Below are positions 1-6,444 of a stretch of 23,849 nt of DNA, piece after piece (the first letter of the stretch is position 1; each line of letters opens with the position of its first letter). The notes beneath the pieces are model-generated. The model made no database searches. It saw only the letters and a list, made by a program, of their open reading frames with translations, and was not told the origin of the DNA. Position numbers and translations under genes: made by a program. Source of the stretch: RGDT01 sp964630925 (lineage in GTDB: Bacteria; Planctomycetota; Planctomycetia; Gemmatales; Gemmataceae); the NCBI GenBank assembly GCA_964630925.1, contig CAZVZK010000155.1, forward strand, positions 1-23,849. Reading direction: 5' to 3'.

Positions 1-3
1 CGA

Positions 4-70
4 GGCGAGCGGCACGGCGTAAGCGTGCCGTGTCTGCATCACACGGCACGCTTACGCCGTGCCGCTCGCC
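4..70. repeat. Perfect long palindrome (30-bp arms)
   Basis: Positions 4-33 are exactly complementary to 41-70, leaving a 7-nt loop (34-40, ctgcatc). It begins 7 bp after the M28 peptidase stop codon, so a transcript of that gene would carry a very stable hairpin at its 3' end. No T-tract is visible because the window ends, so a classical intrinsic terminator is not shown. The sequence is built from GGCACG/CGTGCC blocks like the hairpins at 1078-1127, which suggests a dispersed palindromic repeat that may also end transcription. Confidence 0.85.
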
Positions 71-76
71 CGGCCG

Positions 77-1057
77 TCACTCCTGCCTCTGCATCCACAC
101 GCTCAGCACCTTCGCCACCTGGATCATCGGCTTCGCGTCGCAGCTCTTCGCCACGTCCGTCAGCCGGTGCCAGTGCGGGTACTCGAAGTCGATGATGTCG
201 ATGGTCGGGATGCCGCCCTCATTCATCGGCACGTGGTCGTCGCTGACCGCCACCTTGCTCAGGCCCTTCTCGAACGCCCCGCACTTCAGCTCCGCCGCGA
301 TGTCCCACACCTCCTTGACCAGCTTCCCCGCCGCCAGCACGCTGTTCTGCTCCTTCGGGAACGCCGCCCCCTTGCCCGCGATCATGTCGAGCAGCACCGC
401 CTTCGTGTACTTGTACTTCCGCTCGCGGTCCTTGCCGTACGCCTTGGTGAAGAACGTGGAGCCGAGGAAGTAGTTGTCCAGCCCCTCCTCCGGGTCGTGG
501 ATGTACTCCTCGCCGTCGTAGAACACGAAGTCCACGCCCACCTTCAACTTCATCCCCTTCATGTGGTGGGCCATCTCCATCAGGAACGCCACCCCCGAGC
601 CGCCGTCGTTGGCCGACACGAACGGCTCCGTCCACTTGCGCGGGTTCGGCTCCTGGTCGGCCACGGGCCGCGTGTCGTAGTGCGAGCACAGGATCACCCG
701 GTTGAGCTTCTCCGGCCGCCACGAGACGATCATGTTCTGCATCTCGATGGACTTCTTGCCGCGCTGCTTCGACATGAATTTCTGGTACGTCACCTTGCCG
801 CCGAGGTCGGTGAAGTGCTTGTCCATCAGCTTGCGCTGCTTCACCATGCCGTCGGTCCCCGCGATGCGCGGGCCGATGTCGCAGACGGCGTCGAGGTACT
901 TCATGCAGCGCGCGCCGTCGAACGCCACGGGCTCGCCCGCCGGGGCGGCCCCTATCCACGGCTGGTAGATCATGAGGATGACTGAGACGAGGATCAAGGT
1001 TGCGAGCCCGGCCCAGCCCCACGGGAAGGGACGCGGCTTGTCGGTCGGCTGCTTCAT
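77..1057 (-). CDS. M28-family metallopeptidase (glutaminyl-peptide cyclotransferase-like), membrane-anchored
   Basis: This 326-aa protein has a basic N-terminus and one hydrophobic segment (about residues 15-33), so it is probably a signal anchor that places the enzyme outside the cytoplasmic membrane. The M28 zinc-enzyme pattern is complete. It has H126 in SHYDTRP, D151 in ANDGGSG, the acidic pair E183-E184 in YDGEEY, D224 in LLDMIAG, and a C-terminal DDHVP...FEYPHWH block ending in H297. The DDH...YPHWH layout is that of bacterial glutaminyl-cyclase-like members rather than classic aminopeptidases. These either cyclise N-terminal Gln or act as aminopeptidases, and the sequence alone does not decide. 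The ATG at 1057 is preferred over an upstream ATG at 1129 because a purine-rich site (GAGAGAGGG) precedes it and the intervening DNA is hairpin repeat. It is transcribed away from the CBS gene. Confidence 0.9.
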   Translation of the reverse strand: MKQPTDKPRPFPWGWAGLATLILVSVILMIYQPWIGAAPAGEPVAFDGARCMKYLDAVCDIGPRIAGTDGMVKQRKLMDKHFTDLGGKVTYQKFMSKQRGKKSIEMQNMIVSWRPEKLNRVILCSHYDTRPVADQEPNPRKWTEPFVSANDGGSGVAFLMEMAHHMKGMKLKVGVDFVFYDGEEYIHDPEEGLDNYFLGSTFFTKAYGKDRERKYKYTKAVLLDMIAGKGAAFPKEQNSVLAAGKLVKEVWDIAAELKCGAFEKGLSKVAVSDDHVPMNEGGIPTIDIIDFEYPHWHRLTDVAKSCDAKPMIQVAKVLSVWMQRQE

Positions 1058-1077
1058 GCGACGTGCCCTCTCTCGTG

Positions 1078-1127
1078 GAGCACGCTCCCAGCGTGCTCGT
1101 GGCGGGGGCACGCCGGGAGCGTGCCCC
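1078..1127. repeat. Two adjacent hairpins in the M28 gene leader
   Basis: Hairpin one is 1078-1086 paired with 1090-1098 (9 bp, loop ccc). Hairpin two is 1105-1113 paired with 1119-1127 (9 bp, loop cggga). In addition 1080-1089 (gcacgctccc) is exactly complementary to 1115-1124 (gggagcgtgc), so a 10-bp long-range pairing would compete with both local hairpins. They lie between the predicted -10 box at 1135-1140 and the M28 start codon, hence in its 5' untranslated leader. They may be a mobile palindromic repeat, a regulatory leader, or both. Confidence 0.7.
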
Positions 1128-1134
1128 AAGGGAG

Positions 1135-1163
1135 ATCATACCGCCGCCCCGCGCCCGTGGGAA
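1135..1163 (-). promoter_or_regulatory. Predicted sigma70-like promoter of the M28 peptidase gene
   Basis: Read on the minus strand there is TTCCCA (1158-1163), a 17-bp spacer, and TATGAT (1135-1140). The -10 box matches the TATAAT consensus at five of six positions. Transcription would begin near 1128, leaving a leader of about 70 nt that contains the two hairpins. Confidence 0.45.
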
Positions 1164-1225
1164 GCTTGCCTCGCCGCCGACGCGCCCGACAATACACTTG
1201 CCCTCCACCTCCGCACCTCCGCCGC

Positions 1226-1693
1226 ATGGAGCTGGCGCGAAACCTCAAGGTCGAGTCGGTCCTCCGCCTCCACCCCACGCCGCCGGTCTGCCTCGCGCCG
1301 TCCGACACGGCCGGCGAGGCCGCCGCCGTCATGCGCCGACACGCCATCGGCTGCATCCTCGTCACGGCCCCCGATGGCACCGTGGCCGGCATCTTCACCG
1401 AACGCGACTACCTCCGCCTTGTCGCCGCCGGACGGCCCCTCGCATCGCCCCTCGGCGAGGTCATGACGCGCCGCCCCGTCAGCGTCACCCCCACCGAGCC
1501 CATCGCCTCGGCGGTCGCCAAGATGGAGCAAGGCACCTTCCGCCACCTGCCCGTCCTCGACGGCTCCGGCCGCCCCGTGGGTGTACTTTCCGTGAAGCGC
1601 GTCGTACACTACTTGGTGGAGCACTTTCCGTCCACGATCTACTGCCTGCCCCCCGAGCCGAACGCGGTCCCGCGTCAACGCGAGGGGGCGTGA
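1226..1693 (+). CDS. CBS-domain pair protein (upstream of korA)
   Basis: A 155-aa cytoplasmic protein made almost entirely of two CBS motifs, about residues 12-67 and 75-130. Each half has the strand-helix pattern of the family: VMRRHAIGCILV...GIFTERDYL in the first, VMTRRPVSV...MEQGTFRHLPVLD...GVLSVKRVV in the second. CBS pairs usually bind adenosine nucleotides (AMP, ATP, SAM) and act as energy or ligand sensors. The short C-terminal tail has no recognised domain. It lies 117 bp upstream of korA on the same strand. It resembles the CBS protein downstream of korB, sharing IFTERD and MTRRP at matching places. The ATG at 1226 lacks a clear Shine-Dalgarno site, but the CBS fold begins directly after it. 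A TACACT string at 1193-1198 could be a -10 box, though no well-spaced -35 was seen. A role in controlling KorAB is inferred from position only. Confidence 0.88.
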   Translation: MELARNLKVESVLRLHPTPPVCLAPSDTAGEAAAVMRRHAIGCILVTAPDGTVAGIFTERDYLRLVAAGRPLASPLGEVMTRRPVSVTPTEPIASAVAKMEQGTFRHLPVLDGSGRPVGVLSVKRVVHYLVEHFPSTIYCLPPEPNAVPRQREGA

Positions 1694-1810
1694 GCGGGAG
1701 TAAGGGCCGAAGGAGGATGACAGCCGGGACGCCCCTCTCCCCGCCCCTGGGCCGGCCCGCCTCGCCTTCCTGCTTCCTCTCCTTCCTCCCCACCTGGGAG
1801 GATTCTGTCG

Positions 1811-3691
1811 ATGACCGTTGATACGTTGGCCCCACCGGCGGGCCGTTCCGTCCCGCTGGAGGAGCGTGAATCCGTCACGATCCGTCTGGCGGGCGACTCC
1901 GGCGACGGCATGCAGCTCGCCGGCACGCAGCTCACCCACACCTCGGCCCTCTTCGGCAACGACATCAGCACCCTGCCCGACTTCCCCGCCGAGATCCGCG
2001 CACCCGTCGGCACCCTCGCCGGCGTCTCCGGCTTCCAGATCCACTTCTCCTCCACCGACATCCACACACCCGGCGACCAGCTCGACGCGCTGATCGTCAT
2101 GAACCCCGCCGCCCTCAAGACCAACATCAAGGACCTCGCCCCCGACGGCATCCTCATCGCCAACAAGGACAACTTCGCCCCCGCCGACCTCCACAAGGCC
2201 GGCTACACCTCCAACCCCCTCGAGGACGGCTCCCTCGCCGGCTACCGCCTCTACTGCGTCCCCGCCACCTCCCTCAACCGCGAGGCCGTCAAGGAGCTCA
2301 AGCTCTCCACCCGCGAGGCCGACCGCTGCAAGAACTTCTTCGCCCTCGGCCTCATCTACTGGCTCTACGACCGCTCCCTCGAGCCCACCCAGCGCTGGCT
2401 CAAGGGCAAGTTCGGCAAGAAGCCCGACGTCCTCGAAGCCAACATGCGCGCCCTCAAGGCCGGCTATCACTACGGCGAGACGACCGAGGCCCTCCCCGTC
2501 CACTACACCGTGCCCAAGGCCCAGATCAAGCCCGGCACCTACCGCAAGATCACCGGCAACGAGGCCGTCGCCATGGGCCTCGTCGCCGCCAGCGACCGCT
2601 CCGGCCTTCAGCTCCTCTACGCCGGCTACCCCATCACGCCCGCCTCGGACATCCTCCACGACCTGGCGATGTTCAAGAAGTTCGGCGTCAAGACCCTCCA
2701 GGCCGAGGACGAGATCGCCGCCATGGGCGCCGCCATCGGCGCCGCCTTCGGCGGCGCGCTGGGCGTCACCGCCACCTCCGGCCCCGGCATTTGCCTCAAG
2801 TCCGAGGCCATCGGCCTGGCCGTCATGACCGAGCTGCCCGTCGTCATCATCGACGTCCAGCGTGGCGGCCCCAGCACCGGCCTGCCCACCAAGACCGAGC
2901 AGGCCGACCTCCTCCAGGCCATGTTCGGCCGCAACGGCGAGTGCCCCGCCGCCATCGTCGCCCCCCAGTCCCCCGCCGACTGCTTCGCCGCCGCCATGGA
3001 GGCCGTCCGCATCGCCGTCCGCTACATGACCCCGGTCTTCCTCCTCACCGACGGCTACCTCGCCAACGGCGCCGAGCCCTGGCTCATCCCCGACGTCGCC
3101 GACCTGCCGCGCATCGAGCCGAACTTCGCCAGGGCCCCCAACGGCGAGAAGAACGGCCAGCCCGCCTTCTTCCCCTACAAGCGCGACTCCAGGCTCGCCC
3201 GCCCGTGGGCCATCCCCGGCACCCCCGGCCTCGAACACCGCATCGGCGGCATCGAGAAGGAGGACGTGACGGGCAACATCAGCTACGACCCGGCCAACCA
3301 CCAGCACATGGTGAACACGCGGGCCGCCAAGATCGCCGGCATCGCCGACGACATCCCCCCCCTGGCCGTCGAGGGCCCCCTCGAGGGCGACCTCCTCATC
3401 GTCGGCTGGGGCGGCACCCACGGCTCCCTGCTCACCGCCGCCCACCGCCTCCAGAAGAAGGGCCACAAGGTCGCCCACGCCCACCTGCGGCACCTCAACC
3501 CGTTCCCCAAGGACACCGGCGACGTCCTGAAGCGTTACAAGAAGGTCATGGTCGCCGAGCTGAACGGCGGCCAGCTGTGCATGCTGCTGCGGGCGAAGTA
3601 CCTGGTGGACTGCGTGTCGCTGTCCAAGGTGCAGGGCAAGCCGTTCCTCATCAGCGAGGTCGAGGCGCGGGCGCTCGAGCTGCTTCGCTGA
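1811..3691 (+). CDS. korA: 2-oxoglutarate (2-oxoacid):ferredoxin oxidoreductase, alpha subunit
   Basis: This 626-aa protein is the fused gamma-alpha chain of the two-subunit 2-oxoacid:ferredoxin oxidoreductases. With KorB it oxidatively decarboxylates a 2-oxoacid to an acyl-CoA and reduces ferredoxin. Residues 20-220 form the gamma-type domain, beginning at RLAGDSGDGMQLAG. Residues 245-480 form the pyrimidine-binding domain with AGYPITPASD (271-280), TSGPGICLKSEA (322-333) and RGGPSTGLPTKTEQ (351-364). Residues 523-600 form the transketolase C-terminal-like domain with LLIVGWGGTHGS. The length matches the KorA type and the conserved DNA is intact. The ATG at 1811 follows GGGAGG at 1796-1801 with good spacing. 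2-oxoglutarate as substrate is the usual assignment for this architecture, but other 2-oxoacids are not excluded. The 117-bp gap upstream contains a pyrimidine-rich tract and no obvious terminator, so co-transcription with the CBS gene is possible. Confidence 0.95.
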   Translation: MTVDTLAPPAGRSVPLEERESVTIRLAGDSGDGMQLAGTQLTHTSALFGNDISTLPDFPAEIRAPVGTLAGVSGFQIHFSSTDIHTPGDQLDALIVMNPAALKTNIKDLAPDGILIANKDNFAPADLHKAGYTSNPLEDGSLAGYRLYCVPATSLNREAVKELKLSTREADRCKNFFALGLIYWLYDRSLEPTQRWLKGKFGKKPDVLEANMRALKAGYHYGETTEALPVHYTVPKAQIKPGTYRKITGNEAVAMGLVAASDRSGLQLLYAGYPITPASDILHDLAMFKKFGVKTLQAEDEIAAMGAAIGAAFGGALGVTATSGPGICLKSEAIGLAVMTELPVVIIDVQRGGPSTGLPTKTEQADLLQAMFGRNGECPAAIVAPQSPADCFAAAMEAVRIAVRYMTPVFLLTDGYLANGAEPWLIPDVADLPRIEPNFARAPNGEKNGQPAFFPYKRDSRLARPWAIPGTPGLEHRIGGIEKEDVTGNISYDPANHQHMVNTRAAKIAGIADDIPPLAVEGPLEGDLLIVGWGGTHGSLLTAAHRLQKKGHKVAHAHLRHLNPFPKDTGDVLKRYKKVMVAELNGGQLCMLLRAKYLVDCVSLSKVQGKPFLISEVEARALELLR

Positions 3692-3704
3692 CGGGTTCTC
3701 AGTG

Positions 3705-3833
3705 TTCAGTTTTCAGTTTTCAGCGAAGACGCCCCGTCAACGCTGGCTGAGGGCTGGAAACCCGACCTCGTCACCGTGCGGGCCATCGCGAACGACCACC
3801 CCTGATCGCTATTGCTGAAAACTGAAAACTGAA
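3705..3833. repeat. Inverted 7-bp-unit repeats in the korA-korB gap
   Basis: The left arm (3705-3724) is a run of TTCAGTT heptads. The right arm (3814-3833) is its perfect 20-bp complement, continuing as further GAAAACT units to about 3837. The arms are 89 bp apart and fill most of the korA-korB gap. The right arm ends just before the korB ribosome-binding site (GGAG, 3842-3845). An operon mRNA could form a 20-bp AT-rich stem between the two cistrons. The heptad design resembles the short tandemly repeated repetitive sequences of cyanobacteria. Confidence 0.8.
3737..3805 (+). other. Coding-like remnant between the heptad repeat arms
   Basis: Read in the korA frame after the korA stop, this stretch encodes STLAEGWKPD...AIANDHP and then TGA. 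Almost every codon ends in G or C, as in real genes here, while the flanking heptad repeats do not. There is no start codon. It could be the 3' end of a lost gene, part of the repeat element, or chance. No family is recognised. Confidence 0.2.
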
Positions 3834-3850
3834 AACTCTTCGGAGTAGCC

Positions 3851-4879
3851 ATGTCCGCTATCGCGACTCTCCCGATGCAGCCCAAGGACCTCGCCACGGA
3901 CCAGGACGTGCGTTGGTGCCCCGGCTGCGGCGACTACAGCATCCTGGCCCAGATGAAGAAGGCGCTCGCCCCCCTCGGCGTGCCGCGCGACAAGATGGTG
4001 TTCGTCTCCGGCATCGGCTGCTCCAGCCGGTTCCCCTACTACATGAACACCTTCGGCTTCCACACCATCCACGGCCGCGCCCCCACCGTCGCCACCGGCC
4101 TCAAGCTCGCCCGCCCCGACCTCCAGGTCTGGGTCATCACCGGCGACGGCGACGGCCTGTCCATCGGAGGCAACCACCTCCTGCACGCCATGCGCCGCAA
4201 CGCCGACCTCAAGGTCATCCTCTTCAACAACGAGATCTACGGCCTGACCAAGGGCCAGTACAGCCCCACCTCCCGCGTCGGCACCCGCTCCAAGTCCACC
4301 CCCACCGGCTCCTTCGAGACCCCGCTACGGCCCCTGTCGGTCGCCCTCGCCGCCGAGGCCACCTTCGTGGCCCGCACGATGGACGTGGACATCAACCACC
4401 TGTCGGCGACGCTGCAGAAGGCGGCCGCGCACAAGGGGTCGGTGTTCGTCGAGGTCTATCAGAACTGCCCCATCTTCAACGACGGCGTCTACGACTACGC
4501 CACCGACAAGTCCGTCAAGGCCGACAACATCCTCTACCTCGAGCACGGCAAGCCGATGATCTTCGGCAAGGACCGCGACCGCGGCATCCGCCTTAACGGC
4601 CTGACGCCCGAGGTGGTGAAGCTGGGCGTCGTCAAGGCCGACGACCTTCTCCACCACGACGAGAAGGCCGAGGACCCCACCCTCGCCTACCTGCTGTCGC
4701 GCATGGCCCACACGCCCGGCGATCCCCTCAGCTTCCCCGAGGTGGCCGGCGTCCTCCGCACCGTGTCCCGCCCCGTCCACCACGAGCAGGCCGAGGCACA
4801 GATCGCCGAGGCACAGAAGAAGGGCCGCGGGGATTTGCAGTCCCTCATCACAGGCGACGAGACGTGGACCGTCTCCTGA
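3851..4879 (+). CDS. korB: 2-oxoglutarate (2-oxoacid):ferredoxin oxidoreductase, beta subunit
   Basis: A 342-aa beta chain that carries thiamine diphosphate and is expected to hold a 4Fe-4S cluster. It contains CPGCG (23-27), GIGCSSRFPYY (54-64), the TPP-binding segment GDGDGLSIGGNH (98-109) closing in FNNEIYGLTKGQ (125-136), and QNCPIFND (204-211). The cysteines at about 23, 26, 57 and 206 match the four cluster ligands of the family. Residues from about 230 to the end form the C-terminal region, with a charged tail. The ATG at 3851 has GGAG six bases upstream. It pairs with KorA. The 159-bp gap between them is filled by inverted heptad repeats, which is wide for subunits of one enzyme. The enzyme is cytoplasmic and would feed ferredoxin-dependent electron transfer or replace 2-oxoglutarate dehydrogenase in the TCA cycle. 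Confidence 0.95.
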   Translation: MSAIATLPMQPKDLATDQDVRWCPGCGDYSILAQMKKALAPLGVPRDKMVFVSGIGCSSRFPYYMNTFGFHTIHGRAPTVATGLKLARPDLQVWVITGDGDGLSIGGNHLLHAMRRNADLKVILFNNEIYGLTKGQYSPTSRVGTRSKSTPTGSFETPLRPLSVALAAEATFVARTMDVDINHLSATLQKAAAHKGSVFVEVYQNCPIFNDGVYDYATDKSVKADNILYLEHGKPMIFGKDRDRGIRLNGLTPEVVKLGVVKADDLLHHDEKAEDPTLAYLLSRMAHTPGDPLSFPEVAGVLRTVSRPVHHEQAEAQIAEAQKKGRGDLQSLITGDETWTVS

Positions 4880-4880
4880 C

Positions 4881-5007
4881 TCGCTGGCGCGAGCGCCAGC
4901 GAGGTAGCCAGTAGACAGTAGTCAGTAGAAAGACAGACAGCCAGGACGGCATCGGCTGTTCAGGCTGACTACTGGCTACTGAATACTGACTACGGCGAGC
5001 GCCAGCG
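4881..5007. repeat. Hairpin plus inverted heptad repeats after korB
   Basis: Directly after the korB stop is a tight hairpin, 4881-4890 paired with 4893-4902 (10 bp, loop ga). Then come heptads of the type GNCAGTA (4905-4928) and their imperfect inverted copy (about 4967-4992). The 13-mer gcgagcgccagcg occurs on both sides (4889-4901 and 4995-5007) as a direct repeat bracketing the inverted repeat. The direct repeats could be target-site duplications of a small non-coding element or simply another dispersed motif. The right copy ends 6 bp before the next start codon. Confidence 0.75.
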
Positions 5008-5013
5008 CGACCG

Positions 5014-5535
5014 ATGATCTGCCCCTCCTGCGACTGGAACAACCTCCCCGGCGCCGACGGCTGCGCGCGCTGCCTGCTCGACCTGTCCGAGTTCGACCGG
5101 CCCGTCCCCCTCGACCGCGTCGAACGCAGCCTCATGGGCGAGACCGTCGCCGCCCTCGGCCCCCGCGACGCCCTCACCGTGCCGGCGTCGGCCACGGTCC
5201 GGGAGGCCGTACGCCTCATGGGCCGCCACGACATCGGCGCCGTGCTCGTGCTGGACGACGGGGGCGGATTGGCGGGCATCTTCACCGAACGCGACCTCCT
5301 CCTCAAGGTCCGCCCGGAGGACGCGGCGGACCTCGCCCGCCCGGTGGGTGACTTCATGACCAGGAGGCCCGAGTCGGTCCGCGACACCGACCCCCTCGCC
5401 TTCGCCCTGCACCAGATGGATTGCGGAGGCTACCGCCATCTGCCAGTATGGACGGACGGCACTCTGGCCGGCATCGTCTCCGTCCGCGACATGCTGCGCC
5501 ACATCACCGGCATGTGCAAAGGGGCGTCACCGTGA
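5014..5535 (+). CDS. Zinc-ribbon plus CBS-pair protein (downstream of korB)
   Basis: This 173-aa protein starts with a short zinc ribbon, CPSC (3-6) and CARC (17-20), the four cysteines spaced as in zinc-ribbon families. Two CBS motifs follow at about residues 47-107 and 113-165, including GIFTERDLLL, FMTRRPESV and YRHLPVWTDG. The CBS half likely binds an adenine nucleotide. The ribbon may contact protein or nucleic acid. It is a paralogue of the CBS protein upstream of korA, so the KorAB genes are bracketed by two related sensors. Its TGA overlaps the GTG start of the next gene (GTGA), so the two are translationally coupled. No clear ribosome-binding site precedes the ATG, which sits 6 bp after a repeat. 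A regulatory role on KorAB is inference from context. Confidence 0.88.
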   Translation: MICPSCDWNNLPGADGCARCLLDLSEFDRPVPLDRVERSLMGETVAALGPRDALTVPASATVREAVRLMGRHDIGAVLVLDDGGGLAGIFTERDLLLKVRPEDAADLARPVGDFMTRRPESVRDTDPLAFALHQMDCGGYRHLPVWTDGTLAGIVSVRDMLRHITGMCKGASP

Positions 5536-6023
5536 GCGACGAGAGGCCACACCCGGCGCCGGAAGACGTCGCGACGGCCTTCCACGAGGCCGGGCACGCC
5601 GTCGCCGCCCTCGCCCTCGACCGGCCCGTCGTCAAGGTGTCCATCGAGCCGAAACGCGACTTCCTGGGCATCTGCGCCTTCGGCAAGGCGGTGTTCCGGC
5701 CGAGCGAGGACTGGCTGGAACGGGAAGTGCTGATAGCGCTGGCGGGTATGGCGGCCGAGGCTCGGCGGACCGGCGAGTACCGGCGCGACGCGGCGGGCCG
5801 CGATCTGCTGTACGCCCGCCGGCTGGCGATCCAGAGGGCCGGCAGCGACAGGCAGGCCGAGCGTCTGGAACGGCGGATGCTGGCCAAGGTCGAGAACCTG
5901 CTCGACGAGGAGGGGTGCTGGGCGGCGGTGGAGCGGATCGCGTCAGAGCTGCTGGTGCGGCGCGAGGTGAGCGGGCGGCAGGCGCGGCACATCTACGAGG
6001 AGTGTACACGCGACGCGGGGTGA
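5532..6023 (+). CDS. Stand-alone M41 (FtsH-type) peptidase-like domain
   Basis: A 163-aa protein starting at GTG 5532, which overlaps the preceding stop. It has the zinc-protease motif FHEAGHAV, with H18, E19 and H22. After a beta segment it has ALAGMAAEARRTGEYRRDAAGRD, where D91 sits where FtsH has its third zinc ligand (Asp). The rest is helical. FtsH normally joins this peptidase to an N-terminal membrane anchor and an AAA+ ATPase; both are absent here, and the gene is complete. It may be a small ATP-independent protease, may borrow an unfoldase, or may have lost proteolysis and kept the fold for binding. Its position between the CBS and STAS genes suggests a regulatory role, but the substrate is unknown. 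A longer reading with an upstream ATG at 5421 would run through the CBS gene and is not favoured. Confidence 0.82.
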   Translation: MSDERPHPAPEDVATAFHEAGHAVAALALDRPVVKVSIEPKRDFLGICAFGKAVFRPSEDWLEREVLIALAGMAAEARRTGEYRRDAAGRDLLYARRLAIQRAGSDRQAERLERRMLAKVENLLDEEGCWAAVERIASELLVRREVSGRQARHIYEECTRDAG

Positions 6024-6029
6024 CGGGTC

Positions 6030-6437
6030 ATGACGACAACGACGCGGCCGGGCATCCTCTATTTCGACACCGAGGCGGAGGCGTTGGCCGCCCTGGCCGG
6101 CGACGACCGCACACGCCTGCCACTGCGCTGGTGCCGGCAGGACCTGGAGGCGGCCGACGTGGGCGCCGTGACGCGGGTGGCCTTGACGCAGGCCCACCTC
6201 GCCGGCGACGCCGAGCTGGCCGAGCTGGGCGAGGAGCTGGTCCGTCTCGTGCGCGAGCGCGGACGCCACCGCCTCGTGCTGGAGGTGTCGGCCATCGACC
6301 TGCCGACCTCCGCCCTGATCGGCCTGTACATCCGCCTTCTGCGGGCGACCTGCGAGGTGGGCGGCGCCGTGGCCATGTGCGGCGTCAGCGAGTTCCACCG
6401 CGACGTGCTGAACGTCTGCGGCCTGGGGGCGGCGTGA
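6030..6437 (+). CDS. STAS-like (anti-sigma factor antagonist-type) protein
   Basis: A 135-aa soluble protein. Its second half, from about residue 75, follows the STAS fold pattern. A strand LVLEVSAID leads to PTSALIGLYIRLLRAT, where S and T are at the usual phosphorylation-loop position. It ends with GGAVAMCGVSEFHRDVLNVCGLGAA. The first 60 residues look divergent. STAS proteins act in partner switching: they bind anti-sigma kinases and are turned off by serine phosphorylation. No anti-sigma kinase or sigma factor gene is in the window. The start is 6 bp after the previous stop, so it is the last gene of the korAB cluster. It converges with the hybrid kinase gene across only 7 bp. The STAS assignment rests on pattern, not on a strong motif. 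Confidence 0.68.
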   Translation: MTTTTRPGILYFDTEAEALAALAGDDRTRLPLRWCRQDLEAADVGAVTRVALTQAHLAGDAELAELGEELVRLVRERGRHRLVLEVSAIDLPTSALIGLYIRLLRATCEVGGAVAMCGVSEFHRDVLNVCGLGAA

Positions 6438-6444
6438 GACGCCC

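Noticed and set aside
1694..1810. Small gene in the CBS-korA gap
   Set aside because: The ATG just after GGAGG near 1717 has no spacing for ribosome binding and yields a short reading without bias. The rest is a pyrimidine-rich tract.
1136..3493. A 785-aa minus-strand reading opposite korA
   Set aside because: It is the mirror of the high-GC korA codons: low-complexity Gly/Ala/Val/Asp sequence, no domain, and korA is clearly real.
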